Below, piece after piece: positions 21,455 to 32,611 of a stretch of 64,000 nucleotides of DNA (position 1 is the stretch's first letter; each line of letters opens with the position of its first letter). The position numbers were made by a program, and so were the translations under genes. The stretch is from the NCBI RefSeq assembly GCF_963924675.1, contig NC_089227.1, forward strand, positions 46,432,080 through 46,496,079, written 5' to 3'. The stretch is from Phocoena phocoena (Eukaryota; Chordata; Mammalia; Artiodactyla; Phocoenidae). The notes beneath the pieces are model-generated. The model did no database searches, was not told the origin of the DNA, and saw only the letters and a program-made list of their open reading frames with translations.

Positions 21455-22600
21455 TTCTAGTGAATTAATCACTAATTATGTAATTATCATTAATAATCAT
21501 TAATCAGTATCTATCTGGAAGGGGTAGAGCTTCCTAGTAGATCAAATCACTCATCATTATGTAGGTTATCTCTAGTAATACTTTTTACCTTCTCTTTAAA
21601 GTCTGTTGTGTCTGATATTAATATCATGACACCAGCTTTCTCTTAAATAGTATTTGTTGGTATATATTTTTCTATCCTTTAACTTTCAACATTTCTGATG
21701 AAATGTTTCTGTGTTTTAGCTGTGCCTGTTGGGAAAGCATCACTGAACTGGATTTCATTTTTAAATTCAGTATTATGATCATTACCTCTTAACTGGACAG
21801 CCTAACCAATTTACACTTATTTTGAACTGTGATATATTTAGACTATCTTCTCATTTTGTCCATCTTATCATTTGGGTTTATTTCTCCTTTTTCTGTTATT
21901 GTTTTCTCCTTGCCTGCCTGAATTCAATCTTTTTTTCATTTTATTTTTTCCATTAGTATGAAAATTATACATTCTATCCCTATTCTTTTAATGATTTTCC
22001 TGTAAATATTAACATGAATGTTTAAGTCAAAGTTACCTAATATCTTTATGTTCTTTTAGAATAGAAGATCCTTATAATGTTTCCCTTCCTGATTATCACC
22101 ACCCCACAGAAAAAAAGCTATGCTGTTGCTGTGTATTACCTTACTTCTTTACCTCTACATGTTAAACATTTATAATTATTTTGTGCAGTTCATTTTTTTT
22201 TTATTTATTGGCATGTTTGCATTTTCTTTATTTACAATTTCTTCTCACATTTCAGACTTTCCTATGGGACCATATTCTTTCTTCCTGATGTAACTTTTCT
22301 AGAACTTTCTTTAGTAAGATGTTGGTGATGAACTCATTTTTTGGTTTCAAAATGACTTTAATTCAAGATGATTTTACTGGAGATGCAGTTATTTTCTTCT
22401 TGAAAGATAATTTTGACTTCTTGAAAGGTAATTTTACTGGGTATAATTATTTTCTTTCAGAAGTTTTTAGATAATATTTCATTCTCTTCTGGTCTCGTTC
22501 TTCAGATGTCTCTTCTGTATAAGTAATTTTTTTTCTTTATAAATATTTCAAGATTTTAATTAATGTGATATTTGCTCTTACAAATGCCTAAAGGGGGGAA
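20800..22600 (-). mobile_element. Ancient L1M/HAL1-like LINE
   Basis: The antisense strand carries a very degraded LINE endonuclease region and what looks like ORF1. Legible plus-strand phrases include 'gatatcgatttctaacttaa', 'gtattgtgatcaaagaatgc', 'gtctgttgtgtctgatatta' and 'ttttactgggtataattatt'. An AT/GA compound microsatellite and AT-rich expansions lie inside. The left limit is uncertain. The right end is interrupted by the younger L1 at about 22618. Confidence 0.65.
21391..21450. repeat. Compound (TA)15(GA)15 microsatellite
   Basis: Thirty bases of perfect TA repeat pass directly into thirty bases of perfect GA repeat. It lies inside the ancient LINE tract. Confidence 0.97.
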
Positions 22601-22990
22601 GAGAATCCGTATACTAAATTCTTTTTTTTTCATCTTTATTGGAGTACAATTGCTTTACAATAGTGTGTTAGTTTCTGCTTTATAACAAAGTGAATCAGTT
22701 ATACATATACATCTGTTCCCATATCTTTTCCCTCTTGCATCTCTCTCCCTCCCACCCTCCCTATCCCACCCCTCTAAGTGGTCACAAAGCACCGAGCTGA
22801 TCTCCCTGTGCTATACGGCTACTTCCCACTAGCTATTTATTTTAAGTTTGGTAGTGTATATATGTCCATGCCACTCTCTCACTTTGTCACAGCTTACCCT
22901 TCCCCCTCCCCATATCGTCAAGTCCATGCTCTAGTAGGTCTGTGTCTTTATTCCCATCTTACCCCTAGGTTCTTCATGACATTTTTTTTC

Positions 22991-25900
22991 TTAGATTCCA
23001 TATATATGTGTTAGCATACGGTATTTGTCTTTCTCTTTCTGACTTACTTCACTCTGTATGACAGACTCTAGATCCATCCACGTCACTACAAATAACTCAA
23101 TTTCGTCTTTTTTTATGGCTGAGTAATATTGCATTGTGTATATGCGCCACATCTTCTTTATCCATTCATCCGATGGTGGATACTTAGGTTGCTTCCATCT
23201 CCTGCCTACTGTAAATAGAACTGCAATGAACATTTTGTTACATGATTCTTTTTGAATTCTGGTTTTCTCACGGTATATGCCCAGTAGTGGGATTGCTGTG
23301 TCATATGGTAGTTCTATTTGTAGTTTTTTAAGGAACCTCCGTACTGTTCTCCATAGTGGCTGTACCAATTCACATTCCCAGCAGTGCAAGAGGGTTCCCT
23401 TTTCTCCACACCCTCTCCAGCATTTATTGTTTCTACATTTTTTGATGATGGCCATTCTGATCGGTGTGAGATGATATCTCACTGTAGTTTTGATTTGCAT
23501 TTCTCTAACGATTAATGATGTTGAGCATTCTTTCATGTGTTTGTTGGCAATCTGTATATCTTCTTTGGAGAAATGCCTATTTAGGTCTTCTGCCCATTTT
23601 TGGATTGGGTTGTTTGTTTTTCTGTTATTGAGCTGCATGAGCTGCTTATAAATTTTGGAGATTAATCCTTTGTCAGTTGCTTTGTTTGCAAATATTTTCA
23701 CCCATTCTGAGGGTTGTCTCTTGGTCTTGTTTATGGTTTCCTACGCTGTGCAAAAGCTTTGAAGTTTCATTAGGTCCCATTTGTTTATTTTTGTTTTTAT
23801 TTCCATTTCTCTAGGAGGTGGGTCAAAAAGGATCTTGCTATGATTTATGTCATAGAGTGTTCTGCCTATGTTTTCCTCTAAGAGTTTGATAGTTTCTGGC
23901 CTTACATTTAGGTTTTTAATCCATTTTGAGCTTATTTTTGTGTGTGGTGTTAGGAAGTGTTCTAATCTCATACTTTTACATGTACATGTCCAGTTTTCCC
24001 AGCACCACTTATTGAAGAGGCTGTCCTTACTCCACTGTACATGCCTGCCTCCTTTATCAAAGATAAGGTGACCATATATGCGTGGGTTTATCTCTGGGCT
24101 TTCTATCCTGTTCCATTGATCTATCTTTCTGTTTTTGTGCCAGTACCATACTGTCTTGATTACTGTAGCTTTGTAGTATAGTTTGAAGTCAGGGAGACTG
24201 ATTGCTCCAGCTCAGTTTTTCCTTCTCAAGATTGCTTTGGCTATTCGGGGTCTTTTGTGTTTCCATACAAATTGTGAATTTTTTTGTTCTAGTTCTGTGA
24301 AAAATACCAGTGGTAGTTTGATAGGAATTGCATTGAATCTGTGGATTGCTTTGGGTAGTAGAGTCATTTTTGACAATGTTGATTCTTCCAATCCAAGAAC
24401 ATGGTATATCTCTCCATCTATTTGTATCATCTTTAATTTCTTTCATCAGTGTCTTATAATTTTCGGTATACAGGTCTTTTGTCACCTTAGGTAGGTTTAT
24501 TCCTAGATATTTTATTCTTTTTGTTGCAATGGTAAATGAGAGTGTTTTCTTAATTTCACTTTCATATTTTTCATCATTAGTGTACCGGATTGCCAGAGAT
24601 TTCTGTGTATTAATTTTGTATCCTGCTACTTTACCAAATTCATTGATTAGCTCTAGTAGTTTTCTGGTAGCATCTTCAGGATTCTCTATGTATAGTATCA
24701 TGTCATCTGCAAACAGTGACAGCTTCACTTCTTTTCCGATTTGGATTCCTTTTATTTCCTCTTCTTCTCTGATTGCTGTGGCTAAAACTTCCAAAACTAT
24801 GGTGAATAAGAGTGGTGAGAGTGGGCAACCTTGTCTTGTTCCTGATCTTGGTGGAAATGGTTTCAGTTTTTCACCATTGAGGATGATGTTGGCTGTGGGT
24901 TTGTCATATATGGCATTTATTATGTTGAGGAAAGTTCCCTCTATGCCTACTTTCTGCAGGGTTTTTATCATAAATGGGTGTTGAATTTTGTCAAAAGCTT
25001 TCTCTGCATCTATTGAGATGATCATATGGTTTCTCTCCTTCAATTTGTTAATATAGTGTATCACATTGATTGATTTACGTATATTGAAGAATCCTTGCAT
25101 TCCTGGAATAAACCCCACTTGATCATGGTGTAGGATTCTTTTAATGTGCTGTGGGATTCTGTTTGCTAGTATTTTGTTGAGGATTTTTGCATTTATGTTC
25201 ATCAGTGACATTGGCCTGTAGTTTTCTTTCTTTGTGACATCTTTGTCTGGTTTTGGTATCAGAGTGATGGTGGCCTCGTAGACTAAGTATGGGAGTGTTC
25301 CTCCTTCTGCTATATTTTGGAAGAGTTTGAGAAGGACAGGTGTTAGCTCTTCTCTAAATGCTTCATAGAACTCGCCTGTGAAGCCATCTGGTCTTGGGCT
25401 TTTGTTTGTTGGAAGATTTTTAATCACAGTTTCAATTTCAGTGCCTGTGATTGGTCTGTTCATATTTTCTATTTCTTTCTGTTTCAGTCTTGGCAGCTTG
25501 TACATTTCTAAGAATTTGTCCATTTCTTCCTGGGCAAGGTTGTCCATTTTATTGGCATATAGTTGCTTGTAGTAATCTCTCATGAACTTTTGTATTTCTG
25601 CAGTGTCAGTTGTTACTTCTCCTTTTTCATTTCGAATTCTATTGATTTGAGTCTTCTCTCTTTTTTTCTTGATGAGTCTGGCTAATGGTTTATCAATTTT
25701 GTTTATCTTCTCAAAGAGTCAGCTTTTAGTTTTATTTATCTTTGCTGTCGTTTCCTTCATTTCTTTTTCCTTTATTTCTGATCTTATCTTTATGATTTCT
25801 TTCCTTCTGCTAGCTCTGCAGTGTTTTTGTTCTTTTTTCTCTAATTGCTTTAGGTGCAAGGTTAGGTTGTTTATTCGAGATGTTTCCTGTTTCTTAAGGT

Positions 25901-26805
25901 AGGATTGTATTGCTATAAACTTCCCTCTTAGAACTGCTTTTGCTGCATCCCACAGGTTTTGGGTCGTCGTGTCTCCATTGTCATTTTTTTCTAGGTATTT
26001 TTTGATTTCCTCTTTGATTTCTTCAGTGATTACTTTGTTATTAAGTAGTGTATTGTTTAGCCTCCATGTGTTTGTATTTTTTACAGATCTTTTCCTGTAA
26101 CTGATATCTAGTCTCATAGCATTGTGGTCGGAAAAGATACTTGACACAATTTCAATTTTCTTAAGTTTACCAAGGCTTGATTTGTGACCCAATATATGAT
26201 CTATCCTGGAGAATGTTCCATGAGCACTTGAGAAAAATGTGTATTCTGTTGTTTTTGGATGGAATGTCCTATAAATATCAATTGTCCATCTTGTTTAATG
26301 TATCATTTAAAGCTTGTGTTTCCTTATTTATTTTCATTCTGGATTATCTGCCCATTGGTGAAAGTGGGGTGTTAAAGCCCGCTACTATGATTTTGTTACT
26401 GTCGATTTCCCCTTTTATGGCTGTTAGTATTTGCCTTATGTATTGAGGTGCTCCTGTGTTGGGTGCATGAATATTTACAATTGTTATAACTTCTTGGATC
26501 GATCCCTTGATCATTATGTAGTGTCCTTCTTTGTCTCTTGTAATAGTCTTTATTTTGAAGTCTATTTTGTCTGATATGAGAATTGCTACTCCAGCTTTCT
26601 TTTGGTTTCCATTTGCATAGAATATCTGTTTCCATCCCCTCACTTTCAGTCTGTATGTGTCCCTAGATCCGAAGTGGGTCTCTTGTAGACAGCATATATA
26701 TGGGTCTTGTTTTTGTATCCATTCAGCCATTCTGTGTCTTTTGGTGGGAGCATTTAATCCATTTACATTTAAGGTAATTATCAATATGTATGTTCCTGTT
26801 CCCAT
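22991..26805 (-). pseudogene. L1 copy A ORF2 (endonuclease/reverse transcriptase), broken
   Basis: The start at 26805 reads MGTGTYILIITLNVNGLNA. The endonuclease Asn (NVNGLNA) and Glu (QETH) are present, but the conserved GDFN motif reads AGFN: an in-frame 3-base loss removed the catalytic Asp. The frame breaks near 26344 and resumes with SDHNAMRLDI at about 26,120. A stop follows KINKTKS near 25,719 (Trp codon to TGA). From 25583 to 24189 a 464-codon frame holds the whole reverse transcriptase core, including [16 protein letters not shown] and the catalytic FADDM. It shifts near 'GRINIVK'. The Cys-rich C-terminus ([18 protein letters not shown], one Trp lost) ends with a TAA at 22991-22993. 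Family ORF2 is about 1,275 codons. At least three breaks make it non-functional. Confidence 0.93.
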
Positions 26806-26863
26806 TTTCTTAATTGTTTTGGGTTTGTTATTGTAGGTCTCTTCCTTCTCTTCTGTTTCTTGC

Positions 26864-27717
26864 CTAGAGAAGTTCCTTTAGCATTTGTTGTAAAGCTGGT
26901 TTGGTGGTGCTGAACTCTCTCAGGTTTTGCTTGTCTGTAAAGTTTTTTATTTCTCCATCAAATCTGAAGGAGATCCTTGCTGGGTAGAGTAATCCTGGTT
27001 GTAGGTTCTTCTCCTTCATCACTTTAAATATGTCTTGCCAGTCCCTTCTAGCTTGCAGAGTTTCTGCTGAAAGATCAGCTGTTAACCTTATGGGGATTCC
27101 CTTGTGTGTTATTTGTTGTTTTTCCCTTGCTCCTTTTAATATGTTTTCTTTGTATTTAATTTTTGACAGTTTGATTAATATGTGTCTTGGTTTGTTTCTT
27201 CTTGGATTTATCCTGTATGGGACTCTCTGTGCTTCCTGGACTTGATTAAATATTTCCTTTCCTATATTCAGGAAGTTTTCTTTTCAAATATCTTCTCAGT
27301 CTCTTTCTTTTACTCTTCTTCTTCTGGGACCCCTATAATTCAAATGTTGGTATGTTTAATGTCCCAGAGGTCTCTGAGACTGTCCTCAGTTCTTTTCATT
27401 CTTTTTTCTTTATTGTGTTCTGCAGTAGTTATTTCCACTATTTTGTCTTCCAGGTCACTTATCCATTCTTCTGCCTCAGTTATTCTGCTATTGATCCCTT
27501 CTAGAGTATTTCTGATTTCATTTATTTTGTTGTTCATCATTGCTTTTTTCCTCTTTAGTTCTTCTAGGTCCTTGTTAAATGTTTCTTGCATTTTCTCTAT
27601 TCTATTTCCAAGATTTTGGATCATCTTTACTATCATTATTCTGAATTCTTTTTCAGGTAGACTGCCTATTTCCTCTTCATTTATTAGGTCTGGTGGATTT
27701 TTATCTTGCTCCTTCAT
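26864..27717 (-). pseudogene. L1 copy A ORF1 (RNA-binding protein), frameshifted
   Basis: The ATG at 27717 begins MKEQDKNPPDL. A coiled-coil region follows, with heptad-like text around FNKDLEELKRKKAMMNNKI, then 'SRITEAEEWISDLEDKI'. The frame is lost after 'SLRDLWD' near 27340, where a base loss turns the usual DNIK into DIK followed by a stop. The C-terminal RNA-binding part continues in another frame, and the ORF ends with 'PALQQMLKELL' and a TAG at 26864-26866. Family ORF1 is usually slightly over 300 codons; 854 bp here is not a multiple of three. ORF1p would bind L1 RNA as a trimer in cytoplasmic particles. This copy cannot make a complete protein. Confidence 0.88.
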
Positions 27718-28249
27718 CTGCTGTGTGTTTTTCTGTCTTCTCGTTTTGCTTATCTCCCTATGTTTGGGGTCTCATTTTTGCAGGCTGCAGGTTCATAGTT
27801 CCCATTGTTTTTGTTGTCTGTCCCCAGTGGCTAAGGTTGGTTCAGTGGGTTGTGTAGGCTCTCTGGTGGAGGGGACTAGTGCCTGTGTTCTGGTGGATGA
27901 GGCTGGATCTTGTCTTTCTGTTGGGCAGGTCCACGTCTGGTGGTGTGTTTTGGGGTGTCTGTGGTCTTATTATGATTTTAGGCAGCCTCTCTGCTAATGG
28001 GTGGGGTTGTGTTCCTGTCTTGCTAGTTGTTTGGCATAGGGTGTCCAGCACTGTAGCTTGCTGGTCGTTGAGTGAAGCTGGGTGTTGGTGTTGAGATGGA
28101 GATTTCTGGGAGATTTTCACCATTTGATATTACGTGGAGCTGGGAGGTCTCTTGTGGACCAGTGTCCTGAAGTTGGCTCTCCCAACTCAGAGGCACAGCA
28201 CTGACTCCTGGCTGCAGCACCAAGAGCCTTTCATCCACATGGCTCAGAA

Positions 28250-29757
28250 TAAAAGGGAGAAAAAGTAGAAAGAAAAGAAAAGAAAAGAAAAGAAAGAAAG
28301 AAAAGAAGGAGGGAAGAGTATAAAATAAAATAATGTAAGATAAAATAAAGTTATTAAAATAAAAAATAATTTTTAAGAAAAAAAATTTTAAGTAAAAAAA
28401 AAAAAAACAAAACAGATGGACAGAACCCTAGGACAAATGGTGAAAGTAAAGCTATACAGACAAAATCTCACACTGAAGCATACATATACACACTCACAAA
28501 AAGAGGAAAGTGGAAAAAATAATATGTCTTGCTCTCAAAGTCTACCTCCTCAATTTGGGATGATTCACTGTCTATTCAGGTATTCCACTGATGCTGGGTA
28601 CATCAAGTTTATTGTGGAGCTTTAATCCGCTGCTCCTGAGGCTGCATGGGAAAATTTCCCTTTCTCTTCTTTCTTCGCACCGCTGCAGGGGCTCAGCTTT
28701 GGGTTTGGCCCTGCTTCTGTGTGTAGGTCACCGTAGGGCGTCTGTTCTTCGCTCAGAAAGGACTGGGTTAAAGGAGCCACTGATTCGGGGGCCCTGGCTC
28801 ACTCAGGCTGGGGGGATAGAGGGGCACGGAGTGCGGGGTGAGCCTGCTGCGGCAGAGGCCAGAGTGACGTTGCACCAGCCTGAGGCGCGTCGTGCAATCT
28901 GCCGGTGAAGTTGTCCCTGGATCCTTGGATCCTGGCAGTGGCGGGCTACACAGACTCAGGCTCCCAGGAGGGCAGGTGTGGAGAGTGACCTGTGCTCGCA
29001 CACAGGCTTCTTGGTGGCGGCAGCAGCAGCCTTAGCGTCTCATGCCCGTGTCTGGGGTCCGCGCTTTTACCCGTGGCTCGCGCCCGTCTCTGGAGATCCT
29101 TTAAGCAGCGCTCTTAATCCCCTCTCCTCATGCACCAGGAAACAAAGAGGGAAGAAAAAGTCTCTTGCCTCTTCAGCAGGTCCAGACTTTTCCCCGGACT
29201 CCCTCCAGGCCAGCTGTGGCGCACTAGCCCCTTCAGGCTGTGTTCATGCCGCCTGTCCTCTCCCTGCTCTCCGATCGAAGCCCACGCCTCAGCTCCCAGC
29301 CCCTGCCCACCCCGACGGGTGAGCAGACAAACCTCTCGGGCTGGTGAGTGCTGGTCGGCACCGATCCTCTGTGCGGGAATCTCTCCGCTTTGCTCTGCGT
29401 TTTGCCCTCCGCACCCGTGTTACTGTGCTCTCCTCCGCGACTCCGAAGCTCCTCCGCTCCGCCACCTGCAGTCTCTGCCTGCAAAGGGGTTTCCTAGTGT
29501 GTGGAAACCTTTCCTCCTTCACAGCTCCCTCCCACTGGTGCAGGTCCCGTCCCTATTCTTTTGTCTCTGTTTATTCTCTTTTCTTTTGCCCTACCCAAGT
29601 ACGTGGGGAGTTTCTTGCCTTTTGGGAGGTCTGAGGTCTTCTGCCAGCGTTCAGTGGGTGTTCTATAGGAGTTGTTCCACGTGTAGGTGTATTTCTGATG
29701 TATCTGTGGGGAGGAGGGTGATCTCCACGTCTTACTCTTCTGCCATCTTCCCCCTCG
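28250..29757 (-). promoter_or_regulatory. L1 copy A 5'UTR (presumed internal promoter region)
   Basis: This GC-rich part of the 5'UTR is shared at the same relative position with copy B (49550-51399). L1 5'UTRs carry an internal RNA polymerase II promoter and often an antisense promoter. CpG dinucleotides are still common at 28680-29480, whereas many have decayed to TG or CA in copy B. Long open frames on both strands here (for example 213 codons at 29130-29771) are a consequence of GC-rich composition. Promoter activity is inferred from the family and not shown by the sequence. Confidence 0.6.
28265..28320. repeat. (AAAAG)n-rich low-complexity tract
   Basis: An A/G-rich run of aaaag units inside the L1 5'UTR. 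A comparable A-rich stretch exists at the same place in copy B, so it is a family feature that has expanded locally. Confidence 0.85.
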
Positions 29758-29774
29758 TTCTGTATAGGTAATAA

Positions 29775-30012
29775 GAATTTAAAAAAATAATAGCTAAAGC
29801 TTATAGTGTTACAATGTGCCAAGGACTATTTTCAGCTATATTTATGTACATTTAAATTCATCTACCACTTCCTCTACTGTGAGGAAGGTCCTTACACTTT
29901 ACAGATGAGGAAAGGAGGCAAACAGCTCATCATCTATAGAACCTAGCTTTGAACCCAGGCAGTCTGGCTGCGGAGTCTACATTCTTGCATTACACTGTGT
30001 AGCCTTTCTGAT
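29775..30012 (-). mobile_element. MIR SINE
   Basis: Antisense MIR with 'acaatgtgccaaggactatt', 'tttacagatgaggaaaggag', 'ctttgaacccaggcagtctgg' and 'cattacactgtgtagcc'. It lies just outside the 5' end of L1 copy A. Confidence 0.85.
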
Positions 30013-30257
30013 TTATCTCCTCTCTCTGCTTTTAAGATCTTCTCTTGCCTTTCGTTTTTCTAAAATGTGTCTAAATGTAGAACTTTTTATTTATACTGCT
30101 TGGGATTTACTTTAACTCATATTTTATGTGACCTGTTATTCCACAATTCCAGAAGATTCTCAGATGTTGTCACTTCAGATGTTGCTGCTTCTCCACCCTC
30201 TGCCTGAAGCATCCAGTAGATGTGTGTCTGCACTCCTTACTCAATGCATCAAAGTTT

Positions 30258-30546
30258 TCATATTTTTTTTTTTTTTTACTGTGTGTGTTTGCGTGTGTGC
30301 AAGCACGTGTGTGTGTGCGATGATGCTTATTTATTTATTTTTTTGCGGTACGCGGGTCTCTCACTGTTGTGGCCTCTCCCGCTGCGGAGCACAGGCTCCG
30401 GACACGCAGGCTCAGCGGCCATGGCTCACGGGCCCAGCCGCTCCGCGGCATGTGGGATCTTCCTGGACCGGGGCACGAACCTGTCTCCCCTGCATCGGCA
30501 GGCGGACTCCCAACCACTGCGCCACCAGGGAAGCCCTCATATTTTT
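30258..30546 (-). mobile_element. CHR-2-type SINE with variant tail
   Basis: A CHR-2 body in antisense (about 30343-30536), flanked by tcatattttt at 30258-30267 and 30537-30546. Between the left TSD and the body lie a T-run and a GT-rich segment ('actgtgtgtgtttgcgtgtg'), so the A-tail has been remodelled by microsatellite growth. CpGs are well preserved. Confidence 0.93.
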
Positions 30547-31541
30547 AATCTATGTCCAATATGTGTTCTGATAGTCTTTTCAGTTAGTGTTTCTGTTTAA
30601 TAATTTTCCCTTAATTTTTCCCCAATCTAATGGTTATTCCATTGTGTATCTAATTTAATTATTATATTTTTAGTTTCTATAAGTTGTATTTGTTCTTTTT
30701 AAAATCAGCTTGGTACTTTTAATAGTCTCTTGTGTTTTGGACCATAGTTTTAATAGGCTCTTTCATTTATTTACATGTATTTCACACAAGTATTTTATAC
30801 ATTTATCCAGTAGTTTTAATATCTGTAGTCTTTGTTGTTTCTGCTAACTTTCTAATGGTGACTTATTTCCTCATATATTTTTGAATCTTACATGTGAGTT
30901 CATGTTCCTTGGAATGGTAATTCTTTGAGGCCTAGGTTTAAGATGAGCTTCTTCAGAATATACATTGACTTCTGCTGTGTCCCTAGAGGCACCTTCACAA
31001 GTGAATCATTTTAAACTAATTTCTCAACTTGAACAGTGCAAGTAACATTTCCAAATCCACTTGAGGGCAAACTTCTGGTTATGAATTTTTAGAAAACATA
31101 TTTTATCACCTCTACCTAGAACAGAGAGAAAGACAAGTGAGTTTACTCACTCTCTTTCTCTAAGGGGTGTTTTTTCCTCCTTTTCACCCAGTATTAGGAG
31201 GTCCAGACTTTATACAGTTGATATCTGATCATACCTCCCACCTTGGGTGTGCCCTTGACTTTGTCACTTGTCCCTCATTCCAGCCTTTGGAAACCTAAGT
31301 TCTGACTCCACCTCCCCAGGCAACTACCTACACCAATGTTCCCTCACTTCTCTGGACTTATGCTTTTCTCTAAGGATTTTCTTTATGGTTTCGCGAGTTG
31401 AGCTATGCATTTAAAATTATTTTCTTTTTAATATTGTATCCAGCATTTTTAGTCATTCTTATCATAACTTTTAAGGATACCTACGTCTGCCATTTTATCA
31501 GAAACCAAGAGTTATTATCTGTACTGTTCCTCTACTGTTTG
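30547..31541 (-). mobile_element. Ancient L1M/HAL1-like fragment
   Basis: Antisense old-LINE text such as 'tttctataagttgtatttgttc', 'cagtagttttaatatctgtag' and 'catgtgagttcatgttcctt' resembles the material at 1-700 and 20800-22600. It is very degraded and the boundary with unique sequence is unclear. It may be the continuation of the 20.8-22.6 kb LINE, separated by L1 copy A. Confidence 0.45.
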
Positions 31542-31546
31542 TTTGC

Positions 31547-31914
31547 TGCTATGATCTGAATGTTTGTGTCTTCCCCAAATTCATATTTTGAAATCCTAAT
31601 GCCCAGTGTAATGATACTAGGAGACGGGGCCTTTAGATGGTGCTTAGGTCATGAGGATGGGACCCCTTGTGAGTAGGATTAGTGCTCTTGTAAAAGAGAC
31701 CCCCACAGAGCTCCCTAACCCCTTTCACTATGTGAGGACACAGCAAGAAGTCAATGGTCTTAATCCCTGGAGAGGACCTTCACTGTAATCCAACCATACT
31801 GGCACCCTCATCTTGGTCTTCCAACCTCTAGAACTGTAAGAAGTAAATTTCTGTTGTTTATAAGCCACCCCAGTCTGTGGTATTTTGTTATAGCAGCCTG
31901 AACGGACAAAGACA
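31547..31914 (+). mobile_element. Solo MaLR LTR (MLT1A/MST-like) with 5-bp TSD
   Basis: The LTR begins tgctatgatctgaatgtttg and ends 'agcagcctgaacggacaaag' plus 'aca'. Inside are 'aggagacggggcctttagatgg', 'gtgaggacacagcaagaag' and 'ctagaactgtaagaagtaaa'. The five bases tttgc occur immediately before (31542-31546) and after (31915-31919), the expected retroviral-type TSD. No internal region remains, so the two LTRs have recombined into a solo copy. Confidence 0.93.
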
Positions 31915-32057
31915 TTTGCTATCTTACATTGAGTTATCTAGTTGTCTTTTGTCCCCATATCTTTTGAAGATCTTTATTTCATGCAAATAAAAATATTAAA
32001 CTTCTGTTCATACAGATATTTTTAAATGATCTGTTTTCCCCTTAATTTTGGTTGCTC

Positions 32058-32609
32058 AAAAATACATGGACATTTTATCGACGATGAATGGATAAAGAAG
32101 ATGTGGTACGTATATACAATGGAATATTACTCAGCCATAAAAAAGAACAAAATAATGCCATTTGCAGCAACATGGATGGACCTAGAGATTGTTATACTGA
32201 GTGAAGTAAGTGAGAAAGAGAAAGACAAATATCATATGATATCGCTTATATGTGTAATCTAAAAAAATGGTATGAATGAACTTATTTACAAAACAGAAAT
32301 AGAGGCACAGATGTAGGGAACAAACTTATGGTTACCAAGGGGGGAAGGATAAATTGTGAGATTGGGATTGACATATATACAATAGATTAAAAATAGATAA
32401 CTAATAAGAACCTACTGTATAGCACAGGGAACTCTACTCAAAACTCTGTAATGACCTATATGGGAAAAGAATCTAAAAAAGAGTGGATATATGTATATGT
32501 ATAACTGATTCAGTTTGCTGTACAGCAGAAACTAATACAACATCATAAATCAACTATAATCCAATAAAAATTAACTTAAAAAAAGAGAAAAAAATACATG
32601 GACATTTTA
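32058..32609 (+). mobile_element. 5'-truncated L1 with 20-bp TSD
   Basis: The exact 20-bp direct repeat beginning aaaaatacatgg lies at 32058-32077 and 32590-32609. Between the copies are the last 60 or so codons of ORF2 ('[19 protein letters not shown]' to 'YHMISLICVI', stop at 32262), the 3'UTR and the A-tail. The ORF2 tail is undamaged, so this is a fairly young but severely truncated insertion of about 510 bp. Confidence 0.97.
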
Positions 32610-32611
32610 GG

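Larger units (their letters stand above)
22618..29757 (-). mobile_element. Near full-length LINE-1 (copy A), inactive
   Basis: In L1 orientation (right to left) the element starts at 'gagggggaagatggcagaag' (about 29757). It has a roughly 2 kb GC-rich, CpG-containing 5'UTR ending in an A/G-rich tract (28250-28420 on the plus strand). It then has ORF1 (26864-27717), a 58-bp spacer, ORF2 (22991-26805) and a 370-bp 3'UTR ending in the T-run near 22618. L1 is an autonomous retrotransposon: ORF1p is an RNA-binding trimer, and ORF2p supplies endonuclease and reverse transcriptase. Both ORFs carry frameshifts or stops. A weak TSD is possible (tccgtatactaa at 22605 against tctgtataggtaa at 29759), but it is not exact. 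Open stretches are longer and CpGs more frequent than in copy B, so copy A is probably younger. Confidence 0.93.

Noticed and set aside
24529..24984. Plus-strand open frame of 151 codons
   Set aside because: Antisense shadow of the L1 copy A reverse transcriptase.
27182..27997. Plus-strand open frame of 271 codons with a hydrophobic, membrane-like translation
   Set aside because: It is exactly antisense to L1 copy A ORF1 and its upstream region; the hydrophobicity comes from reading Lys/Glu-rich coding sequence backwards.
29130..29771. Plus-strand open frame of 213 codons in GC-rich sequence resembling a CpG-island exon
   Set aside because: It lies in the L1 5'UTR, and the same segment occurs in copy B with its frame disrupted; the GC-rich composition explains the lack of stops.
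22605..29773. Exact TSD for L1 copy A
   Set aside because: Only a loose similarity (tccgtatactaa against tctgtataggtaa) is seen; too weak to define the insertion ends with certainty.
30128..30571. Plus-strand open frame of 147 codons
   Set aside because: Its second half is the antisense CHR-2 SINE and its middle is a GT microsatellite; no exon evidence.
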